64,000 nucleotides of DNA from DASSQJ01 sp963773655 (GCA_963773655.1 CAVZBX010000007.1:1-64000); one strand, 5' to 3'. Shown: positions 42,174 to 51,596, numbered from the stretch's first letter. Numbers and translations: made by a program. Notes: generated by a model not told the origin, from the sequence alone.

Positions 42174-42800
42174 TCAGACGCGCGCCCCGTCGTCGTCGCC
42201 GGGGTCGCGGTGCCGCGGCTGGCGCAGGACGAGGAGGACGAAGCCGAGCAGGGAGAGCACGACGCCGGCGGCGAACCAGCGGTCGCTGTGGAAGGGCCGC
42301 GCCATCGCGACGTAGAGCAGGAGCAGCGGCCCACCGACCAGACCGATGACCGCACCCCAGAAGTGCAGGTCCTCCTGCGGCGGGAGGGTGACCGGCGGCG
42401 GCTCGAAGTGGTCGTCGGTGTCGTCGGCGGCCCCCGGTGGCTCGGCCGGGCCCGCGGCGCCGACGGAGGGCGGCAGCGAGACCCGCCACGACGAGGCCGG
42501 CACGACGACGTCGAGCGGGGAGGGGTTGACCCAGGGAGGCCGGGCGCCGGGCTCGGGTCGGGGCGCGTCGCCGTCGTCCTCCTCGGGGGCCGACGCCTCG
42601 GCGCCCGGGGCCCCGTCGGCCCGGCTGCCCGCGTCGGATGCCTCCGCCGCGTCGGATGCCTCCGCCGCCTCGACCGGCTGACCTCCGGCGTCGTCGTCCA
42701 CGGCGTCGGCGTCGGGCGCCGGGGAGTCCCAGCCGGCGACGATCGACGCGAAGCGCTGGTCGACGTCGCGCTCGTCCATCTCGCCCGGACGGTCGCTCAC
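42174..42800 (-). CDS. Conserved membrane protein with disordered N-terminus
   Basis: A 208-residue protein. The first 110 residues are low-complexity, rich in Ala, Asp, Glu and Pro and with an A-S-D-A-A-E repeat. Then comes a F-E-P-P-P-V-T-L-P-P-Q-E-D-L-H-F-W motif and two transmembrane helices (about residues 145-167 and 175-195). The C-terminus is short and basic. GTG 42800 is six bases after GAGGAG; a longer frame to 42878 has no such site. The position next to the ROK/EEP unit recurs in actinobacteria, but function is unknown. Confidence 0.78.
   Translation of the reverse strand: MSDRPGEMDERDVDQRFASIVAGWDSPAPDADAVDDDAGGQPVEAAEASDAAEASDAGSRADGAPGAEASAPEEDDGDAPRPEPGARPPWVNPSPLDVVVPASSWRVSLPPSVGAAGPAEPPGAADDTDDHFEPPPVTLPPQEDLHFWGAVIGLVGGPLLLLYVAMARPFHSDRWFAAGVVLSLLGFVLLVLRQPRHRDPGDDDGARV
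42631..42666 (+). repeat. Two tandem copies of an 18-base unit
   Basis: Perfect direct repeat of GCGTCGGATGCCTCCGCC inside the disordered N-terminal region of the membrane protein gene. In the protein it encodes two copies of a six-residue A-E-A-S-D-A-type unit. Length variation by slippage is likely. Confidence 0.7.
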
Positions 42801-42876
42801 GCGGATCTCCTCGAGGGTGGTGCCGAACCCCGATCCTCCCACGTGGCGCGCAGACTCCGGCACCCGCCGCGGGTGC

Positions 42877-42882
42877 ACTAGG
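42877..42882 (+). promoter_or_regulatory. Putative -10 element of plsC
   Basis: TAGGCT, 31 bases before GTG 42913. The short leader includes a GGAAGGG ribosome binding site. Confidence 0.45.
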
Positions 42883-42912
42883 CTCCCCCCACACGCACGG
42901 AAGGGTGGTCCG

Positions 42913-43872
42913 GTGTTCTACTGGGTGCTGAAGACGGTCGTCCTCGGGCCGATCCTGCGGCTGCTCTTCCGTCCGTGGGTGGAGGGGGAGGAGAACATCC
43001 CCGAGACCGGCGCGGCCATCTTCGCGAGCAACCACCTCTCGTTCTCCGACTCCATCTTCCTCCCGCTGCTCGTGCCCCGGCGGATGACGTTCCTGGCCAA
43101 GTCCGACTACTTCACCGGCGTCGGGCTCAAGGGCCGGCTCACGGCGGCGTTCTTCAAGGGCGTCGGGCAGCTGCCGATCGACCGCTCGGGCGGCCGGGCG
43201 AGCGAGGCGGCCCTGCGCTCGGGCCTGAAGGTGCTGGGCCGCGGCGAGCTCCTCGGCCTCTACCCCGAGGGCACGCGCAGCCCCGACGGCCGGCTCTACA
43301 AGGGCCGCACCGGCGTGGCGCGGATGGCGCTCGAGGCCGGCGTCCCCGTGGTCCCGGTCGCGATGATCAACACCGACAAGGCCCAGCCCACGGGGAAGAA
43401 GATCCCCACGCTCGTCCGGGTCGGCGTCCGCATCGGCACCCCGCTCGACTTCTCGCGGTACGAGGGGATGGAGGGCGACCGGTTCGTCCTGCGCTCGATC
43501 ACCGACGAGATCATGTACGCGCTGATGGAGCTCTCCGGCCAGGAGTACGTCGACATGTACGCCACCGCGATGAAGGAGCGCATCGCCCGCGAGCGCCGCG
43601 CCCGGCTCCGCGAGGCGGCGGAGGCGGCGCTTCCCGGTCGGGCGGTCGACGAGCTCGAGCGGGCCCTCGACGCCGACGGGCTGGCCGAGGCCCGGGCCGA
43701 GGACGACGACGAGGCCCGGCTCGAGGACGACGACGAGGACGTCCCGGAGAGAGCCGACGACGAGGTCGGCCGGGACGACGACGCCCTGACCTCCCTCGCG
43801 GGCTCCGACGGCTCCGAGGTGTACGACCCGTCCGAGGGTGACGAGGGCGGCCACGCCCGCCGAGCCAGCTGA
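42913..43872 (+). CDS. 1-acyl-sn-glycerol-3-phosphate acyltransferase (PlsC-like)
   Basis: Glycerolipid acyltransferase, 319 residues. The catalytic N-H-x-x-x-x-D motif is N-H-L-S-F-S-D; the acceptor-binding P-E-G-T-R-S is present, and V-P-V-A-M-I-N follows. The N-terminal helix anchors it in the membrane. A long acidic tail (about residues 235-319, many Asp/Glu) follows the domain and is not part of the fold. GTG 42913 follows GGAAGGG by seven bases. M. tuberculosis Rv2182c lies in the equivalent place. Confidence 0.92.
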   Translation: MFYWVLKTVVLGPILRLLFRPWVEGEENIPETGAAIFASNHLSFSDSIFLPLLVPRRMTFLAKSDYFTGVGLKGRLTAAFFKGVGQLPIDRSGGRASEAALRSGLKVLGRGELLGLYPEGTRSPDGRLYKGRTGVARMALEAGVPVVPVAMINTDKAQPTGKKIPTLVRVGVRIGTPLDFSRYEGMEGDRFVLRSITDEIMYALMELSGQEYVDMYATAMKERIARERRARLREAAEAALPGRAVDELERALDADGLAEARAEDDDEARLEDDDEDVPERADDEVGRDDDALTSLAGSDGSEVYDPSEGDEGGHARRAS

Positions 43873-45052
43873 CGGGCGGCCCGTGGAGGTCCTCGGGGCG
43901 CGCTCGGTGCGCACCGGCCGGCGCGAGCCGGTGCTCGTGGAGTCCTTCCACCGCGGGCTCGACGTGTTCCGCCCGCTCGCTGCGCTCTACGCCGCGGCCC
44001 TGGTCTGGGGCCGCCGTGAGGACATGGTGCGGCCGTGGCTCGCCGCGCTCGTCCTCGGCGTCATGCTCGCGTGGTCGCTCGGGCTGCTCGTGTACCGCCG
44101 GCGGACCCTGCGCGTCGTCGTCGTCGAGGGGGCCATCGCGGTGCTCGGCATCCTCGCCACGCTCCTCGTCGAGGACCATGCCGCCATCGCCGAGGGCCAG
44201 TTCACCATCCCGACGATCTGGGCGGCCGGTCCGGTCGCCGGGGCGGCCGTCGTCGCCGGGGCCCCGGGCGGGCTCGTCGCCGCGGCAGCGGTGTCGCTGG
44301 CCGACCTCGTGGCCGTGTTCGGCCGCCCCACGCCGGGCACCACGCACAACATCGTCCTGCTCGTCCTGCTCGGTGGGCTCATCGGCCTCGCCGTCGACCT
44401 GGCCCGCACCGGACTCGCCCGGGAGGAGCAGGTGATGCTCGAGCGCGAGCGGCTCGCCGAGCGCGACCGCATCGCGCGGGTGGTCCACGACGGCGTGCTC
44501 CAGACCCTCGCCTACGTCCACCGCCGGGGGGCGGAGCTCGGCCCGGGGGGCGCCGAGCTCGCGGACCTCGCGGCCGAGCAGGAGCGCACCCTGCGACGGT
44601 TCGTCTCCGGGGCCGGCGCGCCCATGGACCTGCACGGGGTGCCGGGGGCGGAGGCCGACCTGCGCCTCGTCGTCACGGCGCAGGAGCGTCCGCGCGTGTC
44701 CGTGGCCGTGCCGGCCGAACCGGTGCTCGTCGACCCCGTGGTGGCCCGCGAGCTCGCGGCGGCGCTGACGGCGGTTCTCGACAACGTCGAGCGGCACGCC
44801 GGGCCGGACGCCCGGGCGTGGGTGCTGCTCGAGGGCGACCCGACCGGGGTCGAGCTGACCATCCGTGACGACGGGGTCGGGGCCGACCCGGCCGAGCTGC
44901 ACGGCGCGGCGGCCCGCGGCCGGATGGGGGTGAGCAGCTCGGTCCGCGGCCGGGTCGAGGACCTCGGCGGTTCGGCCACGTGGGAGACGGCCCCGGGGGC
45001 AGGATGCACCGTGCGCCTCACCGTCCCGCGCCCAGCCCAGGAGCGTCGATGA
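43838..45052 (+). CDS. Sensor histidine kinase (HisKA_3, MacS-like)
   Basis: Membrane sensor kinase, 404 residues. About five to six transmembrane helices (residues 45-190) precede the dimerisation helix, with the phospho-acceptor histidine in V-V-H-D-G-V-L-Q. A HATPase domain with L-D-N-V-E-R-H (N box) and D-D-G-V-G-A follows. GTG 43838 overlaps the plsC end by 35 bases; GTG 43883 is an alternative. The stop overlaps the ATG of the response regulator (ATGA), so the two form a translationally coupled two-component system. Confidence 0.9.
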   Translation: MTRAATPAEPADGRPVEVLGARSVRTGRREPVLVESFHRGLDVFRPLAALYAAALVWGRREDMVRPWLAALVLGVMLAWSLGLLVYRRRTLRVVVVEGAIAVLGILATLLVEDHAAIAEGQFTIPTIWAAGPVAGAAVVAGAPGGLVAAAAVSLADLVAVFGRPTPGTTHNIVLLVLLGGLIGLAVDLARTGLAREEQVMLERERLAERDRIARVVHDGVLQTLAYVHRRGAELGPGGAELADLAAEQERTLRRFVSGAGAPMDLHGVPGAEADLRLVVTAQERPRVSVAVPAEPVLVDPVVARELAAALTAVLDNVERHAGPDARAWVLLEGDPTGVELTIRDDGVGADPAELHGAAARGRMGVSSSVRGRVEDLGGSATWETAPGAGCTVRLTVPRPAQERR

Positions 45053-45747
45053 CCGACCCCGACCCCGCACCGCCGGCGGGCCCGACCGTGCTCGTGGCCG
45101 ACGACCACCCGCTGTGGCTGAGTGCGCTCGAGCGCGACCTGACCAGCCACGGGGTCCGGGTGGTGGCCACGGCCGCCGACGGGCCGGCCGCCGTGCGGCG
45201 CGCGCGGGCGACGACCCCCGACGTCCTGGTCCTCGACCTCAACCTGCCGCAGCTGCGCGGTGACGAGGTGTGCCGCGCCCTGGGCGACCTGCCGACCCGC
45301 GTGCTCATCCTCTCGGCGAGCGGGGAGCAGCAGGACGTCCTCGCCGCGATCAAGGCCGGGGCCACGGGGTACCTCGTGAAGTCGGCGTCCGCGCAGGAGA
45401 TCGTCGACGCCGTGCTCGCCACCGCCCGCGGCGAGGCCGTGTTCACCCCCGGGCTCGCCGGACTGGTGCTCGGCGAGTTCCGGCGGATGGCGGCGGAGCC
45501 GGAGCAGGGCGAGGCGGCGCCGGACGGCCGGCCCCCGCGCCCCATCCCCGAGCTCACGCCGCGCGAGACGGAGGTGCTGCGGCTGGTGGCCACCGGGATG
45601 TCGTACAAGGACATCGCCGCCCGGCTCGGGCTGTCGCACCGCACCGTGCAGAACCACGTGCAGAACACCCTCGGCAAGCTGCACCTGCACAACCGCGTCG
45701 AGCTGGTCCGCTTCGCGCTCGCCCACGGCCTCGAGGACGAGGAGTAG
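45049..45747 (+). CDS. LuxR-family response regulator
   Basis: A 232-residue NarL/FixJ-type regulator. The receiver has the acidic pair A-D-D, the phosphoryl acceptor in L-V-L-D-L-N, and Y-L-V-K-S with the conserved lysine. The C-terminal helix-turn-helix has L-T-P-R-E-T-E-V-L-R-L-V-A and H-R-T-V-Q-N-H-V. A 20-residue linker separates the domains. It is the partner of the kinase encoded immediately upstream; the target genes are unknown. Confidence 0.93.
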   Translation: MTDPDPAPPAGPTVLVADDHPLWLSALERDLTSHGVRVVATAADGPAAVRRARATTPDVLVLDLNLPQLRGDEVCRALGDLPTRVLILSASGEQQDVLAAIKAGATGYLVKSASAQEIVDAVLATARGEAVFTPGLAGLVLGEFRRMAAEPEQGEAAPDGRPPRPIPELTPRETEVLRLVATGMSYKDIAARLGLSHRTVQNHVQNTLGKLHLHNRVELVRFALAHGLEDEE

Positions 45748-45800
45748 CCCCGCACTCCTCCGGCATCCGGGCCCGCTGTCTCGCGCCGCGGTCGCCGACC

Positions 45801-45806
45801 TATCCT
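45801..45806 (+). promoter_or_regulatory. -10 element of aroG
   Basis: TATCCT ends eight bases before GTG 45815, implying a leaderless or nearly leaderless message. It overlaps the alternative TTG start at 45806. Confidence 0.5.
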
Positions 45807-45814
45807 TGGACACC

Positions 45815-47167
45815 GTGAGCTCGACCCCGACCTCGGACCCCCTCCAGCGGCTCGCCGCCGGGACCGGCCTGCCCGCCGCCCAGCAGCCGGCCTGGCCGGA
45901 CCGCGCCGCCCTCGACGAGGTCGTCAGCACGCTCGCCACCTACCCCCCGCTCGTCTTCGCGGGCGAGTGCGACGTCCTGCGCGACCGGATGGCTGCGGTG
46001 TCGCGCGGCGAGGCCTTCGTCCTCCAGGGTGGTGACTGCGCGGAGACCTTCGCCTCGGCCACGGCCGACAACATCCGCGACCGGGTCAAGACGATCCTGC
46101 AGATGGCGGCCGTGCTCACCTACGGCGCCTCGATGCCGGTCGTCAAGGTCGGCCGGATGGCCGGCCAGTACGCCAAGCCGCGCTCCAACGACGACGAGAC
46201 CCGGCACGGGATCACCCTGCCCGCCTACCGCGGCGACATGGTCAACGACTTCGACTTCACGACCGAGGCGCGCACCCCGGACCCGCAGCGGCTGGTCCAG
46301 GCCTACCACCGCAGCAGCGCCACGCTGAACCTGGTCCGCGCCTTCACCACCGGCGGGTTCGCCGACCTGCGCCACGTCCACGACTGGAACAAGGGCTTCG
46401 TCGCGAACGCCGCCAACGCCCGCTACGAGCGCCTCGCCCGCGACATCGACAAGGCGATGCGCTTCATGGCCGCCTGCGGTGCCGACTTCGAGGCCATGAG
46501 GACCACCGAGTTCTTCTCCGCCCACGAGGCGCTCGTCCTCGACTACGAGCGGCCGCTGACCCGCGTCGACTCCCGCACCGGCCACCTCTACGACACGAGC
46601 GGGCACTTCCTGTGGATCGGGGAGCGCACCCGCGACGTCGGCGGGGCGCACGTCGACTTCGTCTCCCGGGTCAAGAACCCGGTCGGGGTCAAGGTGTCCG
46701 CGGACGCCGACGTCGACGACCTCCTGCGGGTCATCGACGCCGTCGACCCGGAGCGCAGCCCCGGCCGGCTCACCTTCATCACCCGGATGGGCGCGCGCCG
46801 CATCCGCGAGTCGCTGCCCGCGATCGTCGAGAAGGTCACCGCCTCCGGGGCGCCGATCGCGTGGGTCTGCGACCCGATGCACGGCAACACCTTCTCCTCG
46901 GAGTCGGGCTTCAAGACCCGCGACTTCGAGGACGTCGTCGACGAGGTGCGGGGGTTCTTCGAGGTGCACCACGGCCTCGGCACGCACCCGGGCGGCATCC
47001 ACGTCGAGCTCACCGGCAACGACGTCACCGAGTGCCTCGGCGGCTCCGAGCGCATCCTGGACGCCGACCTCGGCACCCGCTACGAGTCGGTGTGCGACCC
47101 CCGGCTGAACCACCAGCAGAGCCTCGAGCTGGCGTTCCTCGTCGCCGAGATGCTGGGTCGGGACTGA
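45815..47167 (+). CDS. aroG: Class II 3-deoxy-7-phosphoheptulonate synthase
   Basis: First enzyme of the shikimate pathway, condensing phosphoenolpyruvate with erythrose 4-phosphate; 450 residues. The plant/actinobacterial class II signature is clear: V-L-Q-G-G-D-C-A-E-T-F near the N-terminus, K-V-G-R-M-A-G-Q-Y-A-K-P-R-S, H-P-G-G-I-H-V-E-L-T-G and the metal-binding C-D-P-M-H-G-N-T. Allosteric control by aromatic amino acids is expected in this class, with or without chorismate mutase. Threonine aldolase follows after one base. Confidence 0.96.
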   Translation: MSSTPTSDPLQRLAAGTGLPAAQQPAWPDRAALDEVVSTLATYPPLVFAGECDVLRDRMAAVSRGEAFVLQGGDCAETFASATADNIRDRVKTILQMAAVLTYGASMPVVKVGRMAGQYAKPRSNDDETRHGITLPAYRGDMVNDFDFTTEARTPDPQRLVQAYHRSSATLNLVRAFTTGGFADLRHVHDWNKGFVANAANARYERLARDIDKAMRFMAACGADFEAMRTTEFFSAHEALVLDYERPLTRVDSRTGHLYDTSGHFLWIGERTRDVGGAHVDFVSRVKNPVGVKVSADADVDDLLRVIDAVDPERSPGRLTFITRMGARRIRESLPAIVEKVTASGAPIAWVCDPMHGNTFSSESGFKTRDFEDVVDEVRGFFEVHHGLGTHPGGIHVELTGNDVTECLGGSERILDADLGTRYESVCDPRLNHQQSLELAFLVAEMLGRD

Positions 47168-47168
47168 C

Positions 47169-48221
47169 GTGGGGCAGGCTTTCGCCGCGGACCTGCTGTC
47201 CGACACCGTGACCCGGCCCACCGAGGCGATGCGCCGCGCCATGGCCGCCGCCGAGGTCGGTGACGACGTCTTCGGGGAGGACCCCACGGTGCGTGCCCTG
47301 GAGGAGCGGGTCGCCGGGATGCTCGGGCACGAGGCCGGGTTGTTCACCGCGACCGGCTCGATGGCCAACCAGCTGGGCTTGCGGATGCACGTGCCCCCGG
47401 GCAAGGAGCTGCTCGCCGACGAGCAGGCCCACGTGGTGCGCGCCGAGATGGGCGCCGCGGCGGTCTTCTCCGGCATCACGACCCGCACGTGGCGCTCGGC
47501 GCACGGGCTGCTCGACCCCGCCGAGGTGCTGCCGATGGTCACCATCGGCGTCGGCCCGTACCAGGTCGAGACCGGGCTCGTGGTCGTCGAGAACACGCAC
47601 AACTTCGGCGGTGGCACGGTCCAGCCGCTCCCGGCCGCCGAGGAGCTGCGCCGGGCGACGAGCGCGATGGGCGTGCGGATGCACCTCGACGGCGCCCGGC
47701 TCTGGAACGCGCACGTGGCGACCGGGGAGGCGCTCGACGCCTGGGGCGCCGTCGCCGACACGGTCTCGGTGTGCCTGTCCAAGGGCCTCGGGGCGCCCGT
47801 GGGGTCGGTGCTCGTCGGGTCGGCCGACGTCGTGGCCGAGGCCCGGGTCTGGCGCAAGCGCTACGGGGGCGGCATGCGGCAGGTCGGCGTCCTCGCCGCC
47901 GCCGGGCTGCACGCCCTGGACCACCACCTCGACCGGCTCGCCGACGACCACGCCCGCGCCCGGCGGTTCGCCCGGGCGTGCGCGGACGCCGCACCCGGCG
48001 TCGTCGACCCCGAGGCGGTGGCCACCAACATCGTCGTCCTCGACGTCGGCACGCTGGGGATGCGCGCGGCCGACGTCGTCGCCGGGCTCGCCGAGCGGGG
48101 CGTGCGCACGTACGCCGTCGGGCCCACCCGGGTCCGCGCGGTCTGGCACCTCGACGTCGACGACGCCGGCACCGACGCCGCGGTCGCGGCCGCACGCGCC
48201 GTCCTCAGCCCACGTCCCTGA
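47169..48221 (+). CDS. ltaE: Low-specificity threonine aldolase
   Basis: PLP-dependent aldolase of the threonine aldolase family, 350 residues, cleaving threonine or allo-threonine to glycine and acetaldehyde. The PLP lysine lies in V-C-L-S-K-G-L-G-A-P-V-G, with the family N-terminus L-S-D-T-V-T-R-P-T and the acidic D-G-A-R-L-W-N. GTG 47169 is one base after the aroG stop, so the two are co-transcribed. No obvious pathway link joins them. Confidence 0.9.
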   Translation: MGQAFAADLLSDTVTRPTEAMRRAMAAAEVGDDVFGEDPTVRALEERVAGMLGHEAGLFTATGSMANQLGLRMHVPPGKELLADEQAHVVRAEMGAAAVFSGITTRTWRSAHGLLDPAEVLPMVTIGVGPYQVETGLVVVENTHNFGGGTVQPLPAAEELRRATSAMGVRMHLDGARLWNAHVATGEALDAWGAVADTVSVCLSKGLGAPVGSVLVGSADVVAEARVWRKRYGGGMRQVGVLAAAGLHALDHHLDRLADDHARARRFARACADAAPGVVDPEAVATNIVVLDVGTLGMRAADVVAGLAERGVRTYAVGPTRVRAVWHLDVDDAGTDAAVAAARAVLSPRP

Positions 48222-48714
48222 CCGCCTCCCACTCCTCCTCGCCGTCCACCAGGCGTCCCGTGGGTCGCAGGCCGGCCCGTCGGGCGACGGCCCGGGAGGC
48301 CCGGTGGTCCGGATGGACGTGGGCCACCCAGCGGGTCACCGTCTCGACGCCGGCCAGCTCCCGCATGGTCAGGGCCACCGCGCCGGACGCGAGCCCCCGG
48401 CCCTGCCACGGGAGCCCGACGACCCACGCCAGCTCCGCGGACCGGGTGACGAGGTCCAGCGTCGCCTGGGTGTGACCGACGGCGGTGCCGTCGGCCGCGA
48501 GCCGGACGACCCAGTTGAACCACCGCTGGGTCCCGTCGGGGGAGCTGCCGGCGACCTGTGCGGTGTAGCGGCGCCGCAGCTCCTCCTCCGTGGGCGGCAC
48601 GCCACCGGTGTACGTGTACAGCGCCGGGTCGTCGAGCACCCCGCACATCTCTCTCGCGTCGTCGACCCGCAGGGGGGAGAGCACCACGGTCTCGGCGCGT
48701 TCGGTCGCGGACAC
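48205..48714 (-). CDS. GNAT family N-acetyltransferase
   Basis: A 169-residue acetyltransferase. The acetyl-CoA loop in L-P-W-Q-G-R-G-L-A-S-G is the main signature, with V-A-H-V-H-P-D-H-R-A-S in place of the usual V-x-x-x-N-x-A-S stretch. The substrate is unknown. GTG 48714 is six bases after TACGGT. The gene ends within ltaE (17 bases of convergent overlap). Confidence 0.82.
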   Translation of the reverse strand: MSATERAETVVLSPLRVDDAREMCGVLDDPALYTYTGGVPPTEEELRRRYTAQVAGSSPDGTQRWFNWVVRLAADGTAVGHTQATLDLVTRSAELAWVVGLPWQGRGLASGAVALTMRELAGVETVTRWVAHVHPDHRASRAVARRAGLRPTGRLVDGEEEWEAVRDVG

Positions 48715-48720
48715 GTGCCC

Positions 48721-48726
48721 ACCGTA
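48721..48726 (-). promoter_or_regulatory. -10 element of the GNAT gene, leaderless start
   Basis: TACGGT on the minus strand ends six bases before GTG 48714. Confidence 0.6.
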
Positions 48727-48734
48727 GGCCGGGC

Positions 48735-49664
48735 TCAGACGTCGTGGTGCAGTGCCTCGGCCGGCGGGTCCTCGAGGGCGCTGGCTGCGGGGTCGCGGGC
48801 CTCCGCAGGCGGGCCGCGCAGCTCGACGAGGTACATCGCCCCGACGACGAGGCCGCCACCCAGCAGCATCCGGAAGGTCAGCGACTCACCGCCGAGGAGG
48901 ACGGCGAAGAGGGCGGCGAACACCGGCTCGAGGGTCATGACGATGGCCGCACGCGTGGCGGTGAGGTGGGCCTGTGCCCACGTCTGCGCCCAGAGGGCGC
49001 CGGCTCCGGCGACGAGCGCCATGTAGAGCAGCGACGCCCACTGCCCCGGCCCGCTCGGCAGGGTGAGGCCGCCGGGCACCGCCGCCACGCCGGCGACGAG
49101 CGCGATGACGACGGCCTGGACGGTCGCGAGCCCCACGGCGGCGCGGGGGGTCGACCAGCGCCCGAGGGCCACGATGTGCGCGGCGTAGAGGACGGCGGCG
49201 GCGAGGGTGACGCTCTCGCCGACGCCCACGGCCAGACCCCGCAGCGAGAGCACCGCGAGCCCGGCGGTGGCCAGTCCCACCGCCGCCCACGTGACCCCGC
49301 CGACCCGGTCGCGGAGCACGAGGGCGCCGATCACCGGGGTGAGCACCACGTAGCTGCCGGTGACGAAGCCGGAGACCGAGGCGTCGGTGGTCTGCAGCCC
49401 GATGGTCTGCAGCACCTGGGCCAGGCCGTACAGCACGCCGAGCACCACGCCGATCCGCAGCTCGCGCCGGCCCAGCGCGGCGACCTGCCGCCGGAACACG
49501 ACGAGCATGACGGCGCCCGCGATGCCGAAGCGCACCGTGAGGAAGTCGGTCGGCGGGACGTCGACGACCAGGTCACGGATGAGGAAGAACGTCGAGCCCC
49601 ACACCGCCGTGACGCCGACGAGCAGCACGGTCGCGAGCCGGGTGGACCCGGCGGCCACACCCAC
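48735..49664 (-). CDS. EamA/DMT family transporter
   Basis: A 309-residue, ten-helix drug/metabolite transporter with two EamA repeats (about residues 10-140 and 150-285). Visible features are an N-terminal W-G-S-T-F-F-L-I-R-D segment, a central repeat junction and helix 10 followed by a polar Ala/Glu-rich tail. The substrate cannot be assigned. GTG 49664 follows the PASTA kinase stop by six bases, so it is on the same transcript. Confidence 0.86.
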   Translation of the reverse strand: MGVAAGSTRLATVLLVGVTAVWGSTFFLIRDLVVDVPPTDFLTVRFGIAGAVMLVVFRRQVAALGRRELRIGVVLGVLYGLAQVLQTIGLQTTDASVSGFVTGSYVVLTPVIGALVLRDRVGGVTWAAVGLATAGLAVLSLRGLAVGVGESVTLAAAVLYAAHIVALGRWSTPRAAVGLATVQAVVIALVAGVAAVPGGLTLPSGPGQWASLLYMALVAGAGALWAQTWAQAHLTATRAAIVMTLEPVFAALFAVLLGGESLTFRMLLGGGLVVGAMYLVELRGPPAEARDPAASALEDPPAEALHHDV

Positions 49665-49670
49665 GGCGGC

Positions 49671-51596
49671 TCAGACGATGGTCAGGGTGACGGTGCTGCC
49701 CCTGGGCGCCCGGCCGTCCGCGGGGTCCTGGAAGCGGACCGTCTGGAACAGGCCGCCGAGGGCCTTCTCGACCGTCACCGCGAACCCGGCGTCCTCGAGG
49801 ATGCTCCGGGCCTCCCGCAGGGTCTTGCCGACGACGTTCGGCACGTCGACCATGACCGGGCCCTTGGAGACCACGAGGGTCACCCGGTCGCCCCGGTACA
49901 GGGTGCCGCCCGAGGGGTCCTGGCTGATCACCCGCCCCTTGGGCACGGAGTCGCTGTTCTCCTGGGCCGTGGCGTCGACCTGGAGGCCGAGGTCGGCGAG
50001 GGCCCGGGCGGCCTCGGTGGCGTCCCGACCGGTGAAGTCCGGCACGTCGATCGGCTGGCGACCGCGGCTGACGACGAGGGCCACCTTCGCGCCCGGCTTC
50101 TGCGCCGAGCCCACCTTGGGCTTCGACGAGATGACCTGCCCCTCGGGCACCTTCTCGTCGTACTTCTCCGAGACCTTGCCGCGGGCGAGGTTGGCCTCCT
50201 CGAGCCTCGCGGTGGCCTCGGCCACGGTGGAGCCGACGACGTCGGGGACCTCGTAGCGCTCCGGGCCCCGGGACACCACGAGCACGACCCCGGAGCCCTT
50301 CCGGACCTCGGACCCGGCGTCAGGGTCGACCGAGACGACCACCCCGCGCTCGACGTCCTCGGAGAAGACCTCCCGCACCTCGCCGTCGAGCCCGGCCTGC
50401 TCCAGCGCCGCCACGGCGGCCTCACGGGGCTGGCCGGTGACGGCGGGCACGAGGACCGTGGAGCCGGGACCGAGGAGGAAGAACCACACGCTGAGGGCGA
50501 GCACGGCCGCCGCGGCGGCGATGGCCGGCCACCAGCGCCGCACGCCGCCTCGCCCGCCGCCGCGGCCGGAGACCACGACCCCCTCGAGCGGGGCCTCGGG
50601 TCGAGCCATGGCCCGGGTGTCGGCCTGCGGGCGGGCGGCGACCGGCGCGCCCGCCCCGCTGCCCACGGGCAGCGCCGCGGTGGCCGCGGTGGGCACCGCC
50701 GCGGCGGCGAGGGCCGCGACACCGGCCGGGCGTGCGTCGAGGACCTCGGGACCGAGCATCTCGCGGGTGCGACGCACCATCTCCAGGAGGGCGCGGGCAT
50801 CGGCGGGGCGGTCGTCGGGGTCGCGGGAGGTGGCCGCGGCGACGAGGTCGTCCAGGACGGGGGGCAGTCCGTCGACCCGGCTCGACGGGGCCGGCACGCC
50901 CTCGTGCACGTGCTGCCAGGCCACGTGGATGGCGGTGTCACCGGTGAAGGCCTTGGTGCCGGTGAGCATCTCGAAGAGCACCAGGCCCGCCGCGTAGACG
51001 TCGGAGCGGGCGTCGGCGATCCCGCGCTCGACCTGTTCGGGGGAGAGGTACGCGACGGTCCCGAGCAGCATCCCCGTGGAGCTGGTGACGGTCTGGCTCG
51101 AGACCGCCCGGGCCAGGCCGAAGTCGGCGACCTTGACCGTGCCGTTCTCGCTGATGATGACGTTCTCCGGCTTGACGTCGCGGTGGATCAGGCCCTTGTC
51201 GTGGGCCGCCGCGAGAGCGAGGAGGAGCGGCTCCAGGACGTCGAGCGCGGCCCGGGGCGAGAGCGGGCCCTCCTCGGTGAGGACCTCGCGCAGGGTCTGG
51301 CCGGGCACGTACTCCATGGCGAGGAACATCTGGCCGTCGTCCTCGCCCTGGTCGTAGACCGCGACGACGTTGGGGTGCGAGAGCGCCGCGGCCGAGCGGG
51401 CCTCCCTGCGGAAGCGGGTGACGAAGGTGTCGTCGTGGGCGAGGTGGGCGCGCATCACCTTGAGGGCGACCTCGCGCTCGAGGCGCTCGTCGACGGCGAG
51501 GTACACCGTGGCCATCCCACCCTCGGCGATGCGCGAGCGGACGCCGTAGCGCCCGTCGAGGGTGCGCCCGATGAGGGCGTCGCCGGAGGATGACAC
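49671..51596 (-). CDS. PASTA-domain serine/threonine protein kinase
   Basis: Eukaryotic-like membrane kinase, 641 residues. The N-lobe has G-G-M-A-T-V-Y and V-A-L-K-V, the catalytic loop H-R-D-V-K-P-E-N and D-F-G-L. A transmembrane helix near residue 365 leads to four extracellular PASTA repeats of about 65 residues that sense peptidoglycan fragments. In mycobacteria the kinase here is PknL, which sits beside Rv2175c as in this window. The start GTG 51596 is six bases after TACACT; the longer frame to 51617 would overlap that box. The DMT transporter gene follows. Confidence 0.93.
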   Translation of the reverse strand: MSSSGDALIGRTLDGRYGVRSRIAEGGMATVYLAVDERLEREVALKVMRAHLAHDDTFVTRFRREARSAAALSHPNVVAVYDQGEDDGQMFLAMEYVPGQTLREVLTEEGPLSPRAALDVLEPLLLALAAAHDKGLIHRDVKPENVIISENGTVKVADFGLARAVSSQTVTSSTGMLLGTVAYLSPEQVERGIADARSDVYAAGLVLFEMLTGTKAFTGDTAIHVAWQHVHEGVPAPSSRVDGLPPVLDDLVAAATSRDPDDRPADARALLEMVRRTREMLGPEVLDARPAGVAALAAAAVPTAATAALPVGSGAGAPVAARPQADTRAMARPEAPLEGVVVSGRGGGRGGVRRWWPAIAAAAAVLALSVWFFLLGPGSTVLVPAVTGQPREAAVAALEQAGLDGEVREVFSEDVERGVVVSVDPDAGSEVRKGSGVVLVVSRGPERYEVPDVVGSTVAEATARLEEANLARGKVSEKYDEKVPEGQVISSKPKVGSAQKPGAKVALVVSRGRQPIDVPDFTGRDATEAARALADLGLQVDATAQENSDSVPKGRVISQDPSGGTLYRGDRVTLVVSKGPVMVDVPNVVGKTLREARSILEDAGFAVTVEKALGGLFQTVRFQDPADGRAPRGSTVTLTIV

